This document shows, piece by piece, positions 7,466 to 15,359 of a stretch of 22,778 bases of DNA. The notes under the pieces are model-generated. The model had not been told where the DNA came from, made no database searches, and was given only the letters and a program-made list of their open reading frames with translations. The position numbers and the translations under genes are program-made. The stretch is from positions 1-22,778 of the forward strand of contig CAIYNT010000120.1 in assembly GCA_903927605.1 (NCBI GenBank), in the 5' to 3' direction. Position 1 is the first letter of the stretch, and each line of letters begins with the position of its first letter. The stretch is from an uncultured Holophagaceae bacterium. Lineage in GTDB: Bacteria > Acidobacteriota > Holophagae > Holophagales > Holophagaceae.

Positions 7466-8140
7466 ATGCCTCAAGCTGTCCTCAACCTGAGAAGGATCGA
7501 GTTCCTGGCCGGGCTCCCGATGAACGCGGCCGAAGAACTGGCTAGCATCGCTGAGCTCCGCCGTTTCCCTGATGGCGCCCGGCTCTACACGCAGGGCGAT
7601 CAGGTTCCGGGCGTGTACGTGGTGGTCAAGGGCGGGCTGAAGGTCTTCCGCACCGATGGCCGGGGGCGGGTTCAGGTACTGCAGTTCCTGAAGGTGGGCG
7701 ACTGCGTGGGAGAGGTCCCCGTCTTCGACGGCGCACCCACCCCATCCAGCTCCGAAGCCCATGGTGAGACCGAGTGCTGGCTCATCCCCTCCGCACCGCT
7801 ACGCCAGATCGTACATCGGCATCCGGAAGTGGCGGAAATGATCATTCACCATTTCACCGCCAAGGTGCGCCACCTGGTGACCCTAGTGGAGACGCTCAGC
7901 CTGCACAGTGTTCCCGAGCGTGTGGCTCAGCTGCTCCTGGAGGCCCACGAATCGAATCCCATGCGGTCCCTGGTGGAGTTCCAGGAGACCCAGGAGGATT
8001 TGGCCCAGTGCATCGGAGCCAGCCGAGAGGCCTTCAGCCGGGCCCTGCGCCTGCTTACGGACCTCAGCCTCATCCAGAGCACCTTCCCCGTGGTGCGTAT
8101 CCTGGATCTGGGGAAATTGCAGCGGTACGCGAAAGGGTGA
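7466..8140 (+). CDS. Crp/Fnr-family transcriptional regulator
   Basis: The 224-residue product has an N-terminal cyclic-nucleotide-binding-like beta-roll (about 12-115, with YTQGDQVPGVYVVVKGGLKV and LKVGDCVGEVPVFDGAP), a long dimerisation helix (about 118-150) and a C-terminal winged helix (about 165-215). The recognition region is TQEDLAQCIGASREAFSRALRLL. It lacks the N-terminal cysteine cluster of oxygen-sensing FNR. The phosphate-binding cassette lacks the arginine used for cAMP in E. coli CRP (GAPTPSSSEA at that site), so the ligand is not predictable. The ATG at 7466 has GGAG 7 nt upstream. A perfect GTGA-N6-TCAC site lies in its promoter region, and a similar site precedes iorA. Confidence 0.88.
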   Translation: MPQAVLNLRRIEFLAGLPMNAAEELASIAELRRFPDGARLYTQGDQVPGVYVVVKGGLKVFRTDGRGRVQVLQFLKVGDCVGEVPVFDGAPTPSSSEAHGETECWLIPSAPLRQIVHRHPEVAEMIIHHFTAKVRHLVTLVETLSLHSVPERVAQLLLEAHESNPMRSLVEFQETQEDLAQCIGASREAFSRALRLLTDLSLIQSTFPVVRILDLGKLQRYAKG

Positions 8141-8146
8141 GCCACT

Positions 8147-8175
8147 GCTCCAAAAACGCTGCGCGTTTTCGGAGC
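8147..8175. terminator. Hairpin 1 between convergent crp-like gene and moeA
   Basis: GCTCC (8147-8151) and GGAGC (8171-8175) flank AAAACGC/GCGTTTT with a 3-nt loop and one A-C mismatch. Read on the minus strand the mismatch becomes a G-U pair, so the structure is more stable in transcripts from moeA. Confidence 0.6.
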
Positions 8176-8194
8176 TAGGAAAAGATCTCGTTCT

Positions 8195-8227
8195 TTCTCC
8201 AAAAGTGCCGAAGGCACTCTTGGAGAA
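8195..8227. terminator. Hairpin 2, bidirectional terminator next to the moeA stop
   Basis: TTCTCCAA (8195-8202) pairs with TTGGAGAA (8220-8227) around AGTGCC-GAA-GGCACT, with one A-C mismatch that becomes a G-U pair on the minus strand. It begins 3 bp beyond the moeA stop codon and probably ends the moeA transcript. Confidence 0.65.
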
Positions 8228-8230
8228 GGG

Positions 8231-9370
8231 TTATACGATAGTGAGATAACGGACCTTGGCCCCGGCCTCCTGGCCGGGGGGGTCGATCCAGGCGAAGGCG
8301 TCGGCCTGCGCGAGGGTGATGAGGTCGGCGGAGCCCTTGCCGGGCAGTGGTTCAAGCCGACCTTCCACCAGTCGGCAGGGATGCAGCAGGGGACGGTCGC
8401 CCCTGTGCTTCACGGCTGCAGTCAGTCTTCCCATGCGCCAGGGATCGGGCGCGATGCGCCCTTCGAGCCGGGCCAGGGCCTGCGGAAGGAACAACAGGGC
8501 ATTGACGTAGGCCGATACGGGGTTTCCCGGCAAGCCCAGCACCAGCAGGTCTCCAAGCAGGGCCGCCAGCATGGGTTTGCCGGGCTTGAGGCGGATGCGG
8601 TGGAAGAGGATCCTGGCCCCGAGATCCTGCAGAACCGCGGGCAAATGGTCGTGGTCGCCCATGCTCACACCCCCGGAGGTGAGCAGGATACGAATGTCCC
8701 CGGGATCGCTCAGCGCGCTCGCCAGGGCGAGAGGGTCATCGGGCAGCGGAGCACGGAGTTCCGCCTCGGCACCGAGACCCCTTGCAAGGGCCAGGAGCAT
8801 GGGCCCATTGGAATCGCGGATCTGATAGGGCGCGGGATCAGAAACGATTTCATCGCCGGTGGAGGCTACGCCGACCCGGATGCGATGGCAGGTTGGAATG
8901 GCATGGCCTTCCTGGGCCAGCAGGGCCACCCGGGTGGCGTTGATGGGCGCACCCTCGGCCAGCAACCTGTCTCCAGCCCTGGCCAGGCAGCCGCGGACAT
9001 TCACGTGGTCGCGGGGGCTTGGGTCGATCAAAGGGGTGGTCGTGGTTCCGGAGGTCTGCAGCTGTTCCACGGGCACGACGGCATCGGCCCCGGGCGGCAT
9101 CGCTGCGCCCGTCATGATGCGAACGGCGGTGCCGGGCGCCACGGCGAAGTCGGTGGGGTTCTGGCCGGCGAAAAGGGTACCCAGAACCCGTCGCGGCGCG
9201 CACCCTTCCGAGGCCCGCAGGGCCACACCATCCATGCTCGCCCGGTCAGTGGCCGGGTCATCCCTTTTAGCTCGGACCTCGGTCAGGGTGGGTGTCGGCA
9301 GGGCCTCCCACAGGCGCCGCAGGGCCTCGTCCAGAGGCAGCAGGTCCGGGTGGTCGCAGCTCATGGCCAT
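8231..9370 (-). CDS. moeA: Molybdopterin molybdenumtransferase
   Basis: The 379-residue product inserts molybdate into adenylylated molybdopterin to give molybdenum cofactor. Diagnostic motifs occur in order: SMDGVAL (45-51), IMTGAAMPPGADAVVP (85-100), ASTGDEI (169-175), SNGP (187-190), the MoeA/MogA core TSGGVSMGDHD (231-241), KPGKPM (262-267) and LPGNPVSAY (280-288). It is about 30 residues shorter than E. coli MoeA. Two in-frame ATGs lie two codons apart (9370 and 9364) and neither has a strong Shine-Dalgarno sequence. It stands alone here, without other cofactor-synthesis genes, downstream of an Rrf2 regulator gene on the same strand. Confidence 0.93.
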   Translation of the reverse strand: MAMSCDHPDLLPLDEALRRLWEALPTPTLTEVRAKRDDPATDRASMDGVALRASEGCAPRRVLGTLFAGQNPTDFAVAPGTAVRIMTGAAMPPGADAVVPVEQLQTSGTTTTPLIDPSPRDHVNVRGCLARAGDRLLAEGAPINATRVALLAQEGHAIPTCHRIRVGVASTGDEIVSDPAPYQIRDSNGPMLLALARGLGAEAELRAPLPDDPLALASALSDPGDIRILLTSGGVSMGDHDHLPAVLQDLGARILFHRIRLKPGKPMLAALLGDLLVLGLPGNPVSAYVNALLFLPQALARLEGRIAPDPWRMGRLTAAVKHRGDRPLLHPCRLVEGRLEPLPGKGSADLITLAQADAFAWIDPPGQEAGAKVRYLTIV

Positions 9371-9399
9371 GGTGTTGATCTTAGAGGGCGTTTCAAAAT

Positions 9400-9418
9400 A
9401 ACCAGTGCTTTTCTGGTT
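9400..9418. terminator. Weak hairpin between rrf2-like gene and moeA
   Basis: AACCAG (9400-9405) and CTGGTT (9413-9418) form a 6-bp stem with a 7-nt loop, flanked by ATTTTG on the minus strand. It could be the end of the rrf2-like transcript. The rest of the 127-bp gap shows no clear signal. Confidence 0.35.
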
Positions 9419-9497
9419 GTTTCGTTATGGCCTCATATGCCGCCCTTGTCGTTGGTGCGAATGAGTCGATTTTGAACAGCGGCTTACTCTGCTCGGC

Positions 9498-9941
9498 TCA
9501 GCCTCGATGGGAGCGCTGCCCCTCGGCTTCTTTCTGGTGCCGGAGATCCATGAGCTGGAGATCGCGGATGGTAGCTTCGGTCATGGAGGTGGTCACCTGG
9601 GCCTTCACTGCACTCCAGGCATCATGGAGGGGGCAGGGATGATCACCGCCGCAAGCGGGAAAGCCCATGATGCAGCCTTCCATGGCCTCAGGGCCTTCCA
9701 TGGCTGCCACCACTTCACCCACGGTGATGCGATGGGAAGGGCGCGTAAGCCTGAATCCACCCTTGGGTCCTCGCACGGATTCGAGGATGTTCGCCTGCAC
9801 GAGGCCCTGGAGGATCTTGGCGAGATAGGGACCTGGGAGTTCCAGCTTGGAAGCAAGGTTCTTCGCCAGACTGAAGGTCCCGTCCTCGGGAAGGACCGCT
9901 AGGGCGCGCAGAGCATAGCCGGTGGCAGTGGAGAAGAGCAT
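9498..9941 (-). CDS. Rrf2-family regulator with a three-cysteine (Fe-S type) motif
   Basis: The 147-residue product has the Rrf2 winged helix at 1-75 (GYALRALAVLP; LPGPYLAKILQGLVQANIL; SVRGPKGGFRL). It also has the cysteine loop with C90, C97 and C103 in GCIMGFPACGGDHPCPLHDAW. The spacing is C-x6-C-x5-C, near that of NsrR-like and IscR-like proteins that bind an iron-sulfur cluster. Nitric oxide, redox or iron-sulfur status is therefore the likely signal; the exact class is not decided by sequence alone. AAGGA lies 7 nt before the ATG. It follows the YwiC-like gene by 74 bp on the same strand. A near-repeat ATTYCAGAGTCC occurs at 9940 and 9981 (plus strand) across its start. Confidence 0.88.
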   Translation of the reverse strand: MLFSTATGYALRALAVLPEDGTFSLAKNLASKLELPGPYLAKILQGLVQANILESVRGPKGGFRLTRPSHRITVGEVVAAMEGPEAMEGCIMGFPACGGDHPCPLHDAWSAVKAQVTTSMTEATIRDLQLMDLRHQKEAEGQRSHRG

Positions 9942-10015
9942 TCCAGAGTCCTTTTTCTGATTCGAGGATCACGGGCTTCGATTTCAGAGTCCAGCCCCAT
10001 TGTGACCGATCAGAG

Positions 10016-10783
10016 TCAGACCAGGGCACGCCAGAGCAGGACAAGTCCGACCGCGCTCAGGCCCCCCTCTCGCCAGCCCAGTGTTCGTGCGGGGATCGAC
10101 CGGTGGGGCAGCAGGGCGCGCAGATAGAGCAGAAGGGTCCAACCTATCCACAGGATTCCCGGAAGGCCCCTCGTGGCGAGGAGGACCGCGGAGATACCGG
10201 TGAGCAAGAGGTGGAGAACGTGGACGAGGATCCTGCGATGGGTGAGTTCCTGGGCATCGAGGCGGTGGGCGTGTCCCAGGAAGCGGCGTACATGGACCAG
10301 GTTGGCGCTTCCCAGGAGGGTGGCGAACAGCCAGGCTCGGCCAGCCTGGGGAAAGGGGCCTCCGCCGGCGAGGACCATGGCGGCGGCCAGTCCCGAAAAG
10401 GAGGCCTGCGCGGCCAACTCCACCGTCAGGGTCCGCACAGCGCGTTCCACGTCAGCCCGCAGCGCAAGCAGGATCAAAGGTGACACACAGGCCAACGGGA
10501 TCAGGAATCGAGAATCTGAAAGGATGAGTGTGCTGATTCCAAAGGCCGCTGCAGTGCTCCCGAGCAGAAGGAGGGCATGGAATTGAGTTGAATCCTTCGG
10601 TCCGTTGAGGTGGCGCCGAAGGGCTGGGCGGCCAAGGAAGAGGGAGAGTGCAGCGAGGCCCAGACAGAGCCCTGCAAGGCTGGGGCGAAGTGCCAGCCCC
10701 AAGGCCATCGGAAAGCCGAGCATGAACCAGCTGCCATGTTCGACCGGGAGGAGACTGCACAGGGGTGGAAGTATCTTTGACAT
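10016..10783 (-). CDS. YwiC-like integral membrane protein
   Basis: The 255-residue product has about seven to eight hydrophobic segments. It opens with the family signature LLPVEHGSWFMLGFPMALGLALRP, in which the P-x-E-H-G-x-W motif is at residues 13-19; the basic loop GRPALRRHL follows the second segment. YwiC-like proteins have no settled function. In Bacillus ywiC sits beside fnr and nitrate respiration genes. The ATG at 10783 is chosen because the signature follows directly. A GTG at 10849 overlapping the acd stop is an alternative that would couple translation, but it adds an unlikely hydrophilic N-terminus. No Shine-Dalgarno sequence precedes 10783. The downstream Rrf2 gene may regulate it. 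Confidence 0.7.
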   Translation of the reverse strand: MSKILPPLCSLLPVEHGSWFMLGFPMALGLALRPSLAGLCLGLAALSLFLGRPALRRHLNGPKDSTQFHALLLLGSTAAAFGISTLILSDSRFLIPLACVSPLILLALRADVERAVRTLTVELAAQASFSGLAAAMVLAGGGPFPQAGRAWLFATLLGSANLVHVRRFLGHAHRLDAQELTHRRILVHVLHLLLTGISAVLLATRGLPGILWIGWTLLLYLRALLPHRSIPARTLGWREGGLSAVGLVLLWRALV

Positions 10784-10810
10784 TTCAGTGTCTAATATCC
10801 GAAATTCAGT
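10784..10810 (-). promoter_or_regulatory. Candidate operator: direct repeats at the ywiC-like gene start
   Basis: TTCAGT occurs at 10784-10789 and 10805-10810, exactly two helical turns apart, directly upstream of and adjoining the start codon. Related ATTYCAGAGTC copies lie at the rrf2-like start. A regulator protein, perhaps the Rrf2 protein, could bind here; this is inference. Confidence 0.25.
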
Positions 10811-10845
10811 CTGACCCCGATCATCCGCACATGCCGTGCGTTCGG

Positions 10846-12999
10846 TCACACCTCCGGTTCAGACGCGATCAGGCGCAGTCCTTCCAGGGCTTCCTCCATG
10901 GTCAGGAACACGGGGAGCCCCGCCTCGCGCAGTGCTTGGCGGTAGACGTCGTAGAGGACTCCACCCTCGACGGCCACACCCACCCACTTGCCGCTGGTGC
11001 GGGCCAGGGAGGCCAGGGCGGTGGCGAAGGGGCCATAGATCGCCGGGTCGGAAGTATCCAGGCGCTTGGTGAGGGGTACCAGGCCCACCACCACCACATC
11101 GGCCTCCGTATTCAGCAACAGGCGCGCCGAGGCCAGGTAGGCGGCCTCGTCGGCCATGGGCGTGAGATCCAGGGGCAGGCGCGGACTGACGAGGCCGATG
11201 AGACCATGTGTCATAATGGTGGCTGTCAGGGCCGCAGTTTCTGCTTCCGTCAGCTTGGATCCGTGGAAGGGGCCACTGAGCAGGTCAGCGGAGGCCACGG
11301 ACTCGAAGCCTGCGTTGGTCATGATGGCCACAGAAGCCGGTCGTCCTTTGGGATAGACGCCCAGCCAGGCCAGGGCCGCGTCGAAGGCCTCCATGCGCTC
11401 CGCAAGCAGCACGCCCGCCCGGCGCAGGACGCTGGCCTGCAGGGCGTGATCGCCTGCCAGGGCTCCGGTGTGGCTGCTGGCGGCGGCCATGCCCTCTTGG
11501 CTGCGCCCCCCCTTGTAGAACAACACACGGCGGCCGGATTCACGGAGGGCTCGGGCGGCTTGGGCGGTGGTGTGGAGATCGCCGGGCGCAAAGCCCTCCA
11601 GATACGCGCCCACCACCTGCACAGCGGGATCACCGCCAAACCCCTTCAGGAAATCCGAGCAGCGCAGGTCCATCTGGTTGCCGATGGCCACGGCGGCCCG
11701 CAGGCCCAATTCAGTGCGGCGGCTCAGGCGCGTGATGAGGAAGGCGCCGCTCTGGCTCACCAGCGCGACGTGTCCGGGTTTGGCTGCGAGCGGCAGTTTC
11801 ACGTCGGGGATGAAGAACGTGTTGAGGGCCTGATCAGGGCTGAAGAGTCCGAGGCCATTGGGTCCCACGATGGCTGGAGTCCACTTGCCGGCGCGACGAT
11901 GCTCGTCGAGGCAGGCCACCAGACGTTTGCCGAGCCCTTCGGAGTCGGCGCCATCGCCCAATCCGCCCGCCACCAGGTAGACCACGGTGGCACCGCCGCC
12001 CTGGCGGCAGAGTTGTTCCACGGCCTCCAGCGTCTGGTGGGCGGGGAGGGAGAGAATGAGCTGGTCAGTGGGCGCCTCGGCTAATTCTGCTACCGAAGCC
12101 AGGCAGGGCAGGCCCAGGAATTCCGGAGTTCCTGGCTTGATGAGGCGCAGGGCACTCGCAGGTAGGCTGGACTTGCGGATGTTCTCCAGGATGATGCGGC
12201 CCACGGTGCCATCGCGGCTGGAGACGCCCGCGATCACAAGGTTGTGGGGGCCGAGCAGGGCCTGGTACCAGGCGGGGTCGGGGGTCGCGACAGTCGCCGC
12301 GATGGAACCGTCCAGGGTGCCGACGCCATCCAGGGCCGTGGGCAGGCCTTCGCTGTCCAGCACGATGGGATTTAGCTCAAGCAGACTGACGCCTTCCCGC
12401 TCCAGCCCCTCGGCTGCGCGCCAGAGTCCCTGGAGGAAGGCCAGGAGCTTCGCCTCGTCAGTGAGTGCTTCCGTACCTCGCTGATAGCCGAGCCAGGTGC
12501 GTCCCAGCCAGTGGACGCGGAGATCATCCAGGGCCTGTTCCGGCGTCATCAGAGCGATGGGCCAGAGCATGGGCGGTGCCAGGGCCGCCCATGCATCGGC
12601 CTGGAGGCCACCGATACCGCACACGACGAGCCAGCCAGCGTCGGGGTCCCGCTTGAGGGAAACGAGGGCCTCCGTGGGCAGTCCTGAGAGACGTTTGAAG
12701 GCCACCCTCTCGCAGACGAGGCCCCCGATCCAGGGATGCTCCGGCACCCGCAGTTGCATGGCCGTGGCCTCAGCCTTCAGGGCTTCAAGGTCAAAGGTCC
12801 CGAAATGCACCGCGCCCCGGTCGGACTTGTGCCAGAGCTGATCCGCGATGCCCTTCAGCACGATGGGTTCGCCAGGGGCGAAAGGCAGGCTGGTCGCTTC
12901 CAGAAAGCCGTGGCGTGGCACCCGCAGGCCCGCAGCGGCGAGCAGGCCGTAGGCCCGCCCCTCATGGAGGAATCCCGAGGGCGTGTGCACGTCAGACAC
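10846..12999 (-). CDS. Fused NDP-forming acyl-CoA synthetase (ATP-grasp half first)
   Basis: The 717-residue product converts acyl-CoA + ADP + Pi to acid + CoA + ATP, or the reverse. Residues 1-235 form the ATP-grasp (beta) part, with IVLKGIADQLWHKSDRGAVHFG and the LLELNPIVL motif. From about 250 follow the CoA-binding Rossmann domain (LVIAGVSSRDGTVGRIILENI), the ligase-type domains with IVGPNGLG, ALVSQSGAF and IGNQMDL, and the phospho-histidine H510 in SSHTGALAGD. The order beta-alpha is the reverse of the common alpha-beta fusion. The start is GTG at 12999, overlapping the iorB stop by 8 bp, so it is cotranscribed with iorAB. In archaea such synthetases take the aryl-CoA made by indolepyruvate oxidoreductase and conserve its energy as ATP, which fits this neighbourhood. 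Confidence 0.88.
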   Translation of the reverse strand: MSDVHTPSGFLHEGRAYGLLAAAGLRVPRHGFLEATSLPFAPGEPIVLKGIADQLWHKSDRGAVHFGTFDLEALKAEATAMQLRVPEHPWIGGLVCERVAFKRLSGLPTEALVSLKRDPDAGWLVVCGIGGLQADAWAALAPPMLWPIALMTPEQALDDLRVHWLGRTWLGYQRGTEALTDEAKLLAFLQGLWRAAEGLEREGVSLLELNPIVLDSEGLPTALDGVGTLDGSIAATVATPDPAWYQALLGPHNLVIAGVSSRDGTVGRIILENIRKSSLPASALRLIKPGTPEFLGLPCLASVAELAEAPTDQLILSLPAHQTLEAVEQLCRQGGGATVVYLVAGGLGDGADSEGLGKRLVACLDEHRRAGKWTPAIVGPNGLGLFSPDQALNTFFIPDVKLPLAAKPGHVALVSQSGAFLITRLSRRTELGLRAAVAIGNQMDLRCSDFLKGFGGDPAVQVVGAYLEGFAPGDLHTTAQAARALRESGRRVLFYKGGRSQEGMAAASSHTGALAGDHALQASVLRRAGVLLAERMEAFDAALAWLGVYPKGRPASVAIMTNAGFESVASADLLSGPFHGSKLTEAETAALTATIMTHGLIGLVSPRLPLDLTPMADEAAYLASARLLLNTEADVVVVGLVPLTKRLDTSDPAIYGPFATALASLARTSGKWVGVAVEGGVLYDVYRQALREAGLPVFLTMEEALEGLRLIASEPEV

Positions 13000-13591
13000 C
13001 TACTGGGTCGTGGACCAGGCCACGCCCCGCCTGAAAGGCTTCGAGGTTCTTCTCCAGGACGCGGGCGCCCTTGGCTTCAAAGCGCTGGGTGATGACCTCA
13101 TGCCAGACCTCATCGGACACGGGCAGGAAGGTCGAGGCCATACCCAACAAAGCCATGCCACCCGCCTGCCGGTGACTCAGCCGTCGGGCCAGCTCCTCGG
13201 TGTCTACGAGGTGGCAGCCACGCACGCGTTTCAGGGCGGCGTACACATCATCCAGGGGCGGATAGCCCTCCATGTCCGTCTGGGGTTCCTCGGAGACCAC
13301 CAGCTGGCCGTTCAGCCGCAGCATGGCGACATAGCGCAGGGCTTCCAGGGGTTCGAGGGCGATGAGCAGGTCGGCGCAGCCCTCATCGATGATGGGTGAC
13401 GTAAGGGGCATGTCGGAAAAGCAGACCTGGGCATGGACGCTGCCCCCGCGCTGGCTCATCCCGTGGATTTCGGACTGCAGGGCATGGAGACCGCTGCGGC
13501 GGAGGGCCTCAAGGACAATCTGGGCGAGGGAGAGCACGCCCTGGCCACCGACGCCTGAAAGGACGATGCCATGGATGCGGGGAGCGGTCAT
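12992..13591 (-). CDS. iorB: Indolepyruvate ferredoxin oxidoreductase, beta subunit
   Basis: The 199-residue product is the gamma-domain subunit of 2-oxoacid oxidoreductases: GIVLSGVGGQGVLSLAQIVLEA near the N-terminus (CoA-binding region), then SEIHGMSQRGGSVHAQVCF, which is characteristic of IorB, and DLLIALEPLEALRY. With IorA it oxidatively decarboxylates aryl pyruvates to aryl-CoA. The ATG at 13591 overlaps the iorA stop in ATGA, so translation is coupled; the longer open frame upstream is only shadow. The length fits the family. The acd GTG start overlaps the end of this gene by 8 bp. Confidence 0.93.
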   Translation of the reverse strand: MTAPRIHGIVLSGVGGQGVLSLAQIVLEALRRSGLHALQSEIHGMSQRGGSVHAQVCFSDMPLTSPIIDEGCADLLIALEPLEALRYVAMLRLNGQLVVSEEPQTDMEGYPPLDDVYAALKRVRGCHLVDTEELARRLSHRQAGGMALLGMASTFLPVSDEVWHEVITQRFEAKGARVLEKNLEAFQAGRGLVHDPVGV

Positions 13592-15249
13592 GGGCGGACC
13601 TCTGGGGTGCAACCGGTCTGCTTCGCGCAGGCCTTCAGTTCGCGGTCGTGATCCTTCAGTACGCCCCGACGGAGGGACTGGACGCACTCCCGCCGGAAGA
13701 CGACCACCGAAGGACCGGGATGTCGCAGCGCCGACTCCAAGGCCTTCACATTGGCCTCATGCTGTTTCGGCAAGGGCGTCAGCACCTGGAGCTGGGCCTC
13801 GGGAATGCCCATGCCGAGCACCATGCGCTCCACCTGGTCGAGGGCTTGGCTGGGCTGCTGGCCCGTCATACCCACCACCCGGTTGTCGAGGATGAGGATC
13901 GTGACGTTCACGCCGGAATCGGCGGCGGTGAGCAGGGCGGGCAGGCCACTGTGGCCGAAGGTGGAGTCGCCGAGGACGGCGACCGAAGGTGACTGGCCGG
14001 CCATTGCCGCGCCCACAGCCATGCTGATGCTGGCCCCCATCTCGACCACGGCATGGATCGCCCCCATGGGTTCCTGGGCGGCCAGCGTATAGCAGCCGAT
14101 GTCGCCGAAGACGCGGGCATCGGGCACGCACAGGTTGCGCAGGGCTTCCTGCAGGGCTTCGTAGGCATCCACATGGCCACAGCCGTCGCAGAAGCGCGGG
14201 GCCCGGATCGGCAGATCCAGGGAACTGGCCGCCTGGCCCTCGACCGTGACCAGCCCAAGGGCATTCTTGAGTAGGCGTGGCGTCAGCTCACCGGTGCGCG
14301 GAAGCGAGCCATCCAGTCGTCCGTGGATCTTCCCGGCCCTCTGGAACGTCAGCCGTTCCTCCAGCACCGGGTAGTCCTCTTCAAACACGAAGACCTCGTC
14401 CACCTGGGCGAGGAAGGCCGGCTCCAGTCCCGGATCCATCGGGTAGGCGGCCACTTCCAGGCGGGGCATCACGTTCAGTTCAGGATGTTCCAGAGCCAGC
14501 TGCTGGAAATAGGCGCGGCCCATGCCCGCCACGGCCACGCCCCGGCGGCCGCTGCCGGCCACCAAACGGTTCATGGAGGACAGTTCCTCGACCATGCGCG
14601 GCTGTTTGGCCAGCAGGTCCAGGTAGCGACGGCGGGCATTGGAGGGAATGAGGACCCAGTCCTGGATGGTCGCCTTGGGCGCCAAGCCCAGGCCGGTGGG
14701 AGCCATTACCCCGTGGCGGACCATCAGGGCGCGGCAGTGGGCGAGGCGGGTCACGAGGCGCACCATCACCGGCACCTGTAGGGTCTCGGATAGATCGAAG
14801 GCACGCCAGGTGAAGTCGTAGCACTCCTGGACCGTGCTGGGCTCCAGCACGGGCAGCCAGGCGAACTTGGCCAGACGGCGGCTGTCCTGCTCGTTCTGGC
14901 TGCTGTGCATGCCCGGATCGTCCGCCACCAGGAGGACCAGGCCGCCCCGGACGCCGGTCAGGGCCGAGTTGGTGTAGGCGTCCATGGCGACATTCAGGCC
15001 CACATGCTTCATGGTCACCAGAGCGCGGTGGCCGGCATAGCTCACGCCCAGGGCCAGGTCGTAGGCCACCTTCTCGTTGGCGGCCCACTGGGCCACCCGG
15101 TCCTCGGGCTCGGCATGGATCATGGCTTCGACATACTCGAAGCCTTCAGTGGATGGCGTGCCCGGGTAACCGAACGCGCCCTTGATGCCGGCATCGAAGG
15201 CGGCGCAACCCACCGCCTCCACCCCCAGCGCCAGGGTGCTCTGAGCCAT
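13588..15249 (-). CDS. iorA: Indolepyruvate ferredoxin oxidoreductase, alpha subunit, lacking the C-terminal ferredoxin domain
   Basis: The 553-residue product has the IorA order. The pyrimidine-binding domain has GYPGTPSTEG and ANEKVAYDLALGVS (E59). Then come the MKHVGLNVAMDAYTNSA and ADDPGMHSSQNEQDSR motifs, a transketolase-C-like domain and the diphosphate-binding domain with FCDGCGH, GDIGCYTL, GDSTFGHSGLPAL (from 427) and ILDN. Most IorA proteins continue with two [4Fe-4S] motifs rich in C-x2-C-x2-C. Here the chain ends at ELKACAKQTGCTPEVRP with just two cysteines in that region, and the stop overlaps the iorB start, so there is no room for the missing domain. The ATG at 15249 has GGAGG upstream; the frame is open further but into the regulatory region. 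Confidence 0.92.
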   Translation of the reverse strand: MAQSTLALGVEAVGCAAFDAGIKGAFGYPGTPSTEGFEYVEAMIHAEPEDRVAQWAANEKVAYDLALGVSYAGHRALVTMKHVGLNVAMDAYTNSALTGVRGGLVLLVADDPGMHSSQNEQDSRRLAKFAWLPVLEPSTVQECYDFTWRAFDLSETLQVPVMVRLVTRLAHCRALMVRHGVMAPTGLGLAPKATIQDWVLIPSNARRRYLDLLAKQPRMVEELSSMNRLVAGSGRRGVAVAGMGRAYFQQLALEHPELNVMPRLEVAAYPMDPGLEPAFLAQVDEVFVFEEDYPVLEERLTFQRAGKIHGRLDGSLPRTGELTPRLLKNALGLVTVEGQAASSLDLPIRAPRFCDGCGHVDAYEALQEALRNLCVPDARVFGDIGCYTLAAQEPMGAIHAVVEMGASISMAVGAAMAGQSPSVAVLGDSTFGHSGLPALLTAADSGVNVTILILDNRVVGMTGQQPSQALDQVERMVLGMGIPEAQLQVLTPLPKQHEANVKALESALRHPGPSVVVFRRECVQSLRRGVLKDHDRELKACAKQTGCTPEVRP

Positions 15250-15298
15250 GCCAGCCTCCACCTTCTTTTCAAACCAAGAAGTATGGTGAGCCCAGTCA

Positions 15299-15312
15299 GT
15301 GTCACGGATCAC
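15299..15312 (-). promoter_or_regulatory. Candidate Crp/Fnr-type site upstream of iorA
   Basis: On the minus strand GTGATCCGTGACAC fits GTGA-N6-TCAC with one mismatch (ACAC in the second half). It lies about 50 bp before the iorA start. The matching perfect site is in front of the Crp/Fnr-family gene of this window. Confidence 0.35.
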
Positions 15313-15359
15313 ACGGAGGCTCCCCGGCGGAGACGTGTGCGTGGTGTCACAGGCGCCTT

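Noticed and set aside
9985..10015. A second GTGA-type site between the rrf2-like and ywiC-like genes (GTGACCGATCAGAG)
   Set aside because: Just one half-site matches; the second half lacks TCAC.
10765..12084. A 439-codon plus-strand frame opposite the acyl-CoA synthetase
   Set aside because: No family-like motif and Gly/His/Gln-rich shadow composition; the minus strand carries all synthetase motifs.
13362..13895. A frameshifted ferredoxin domain missing from IorA
   Set aside because: The iorA stop overlaps the intact iorB start, and no frame nearby encodes C-x2-C-x2-C motifs.
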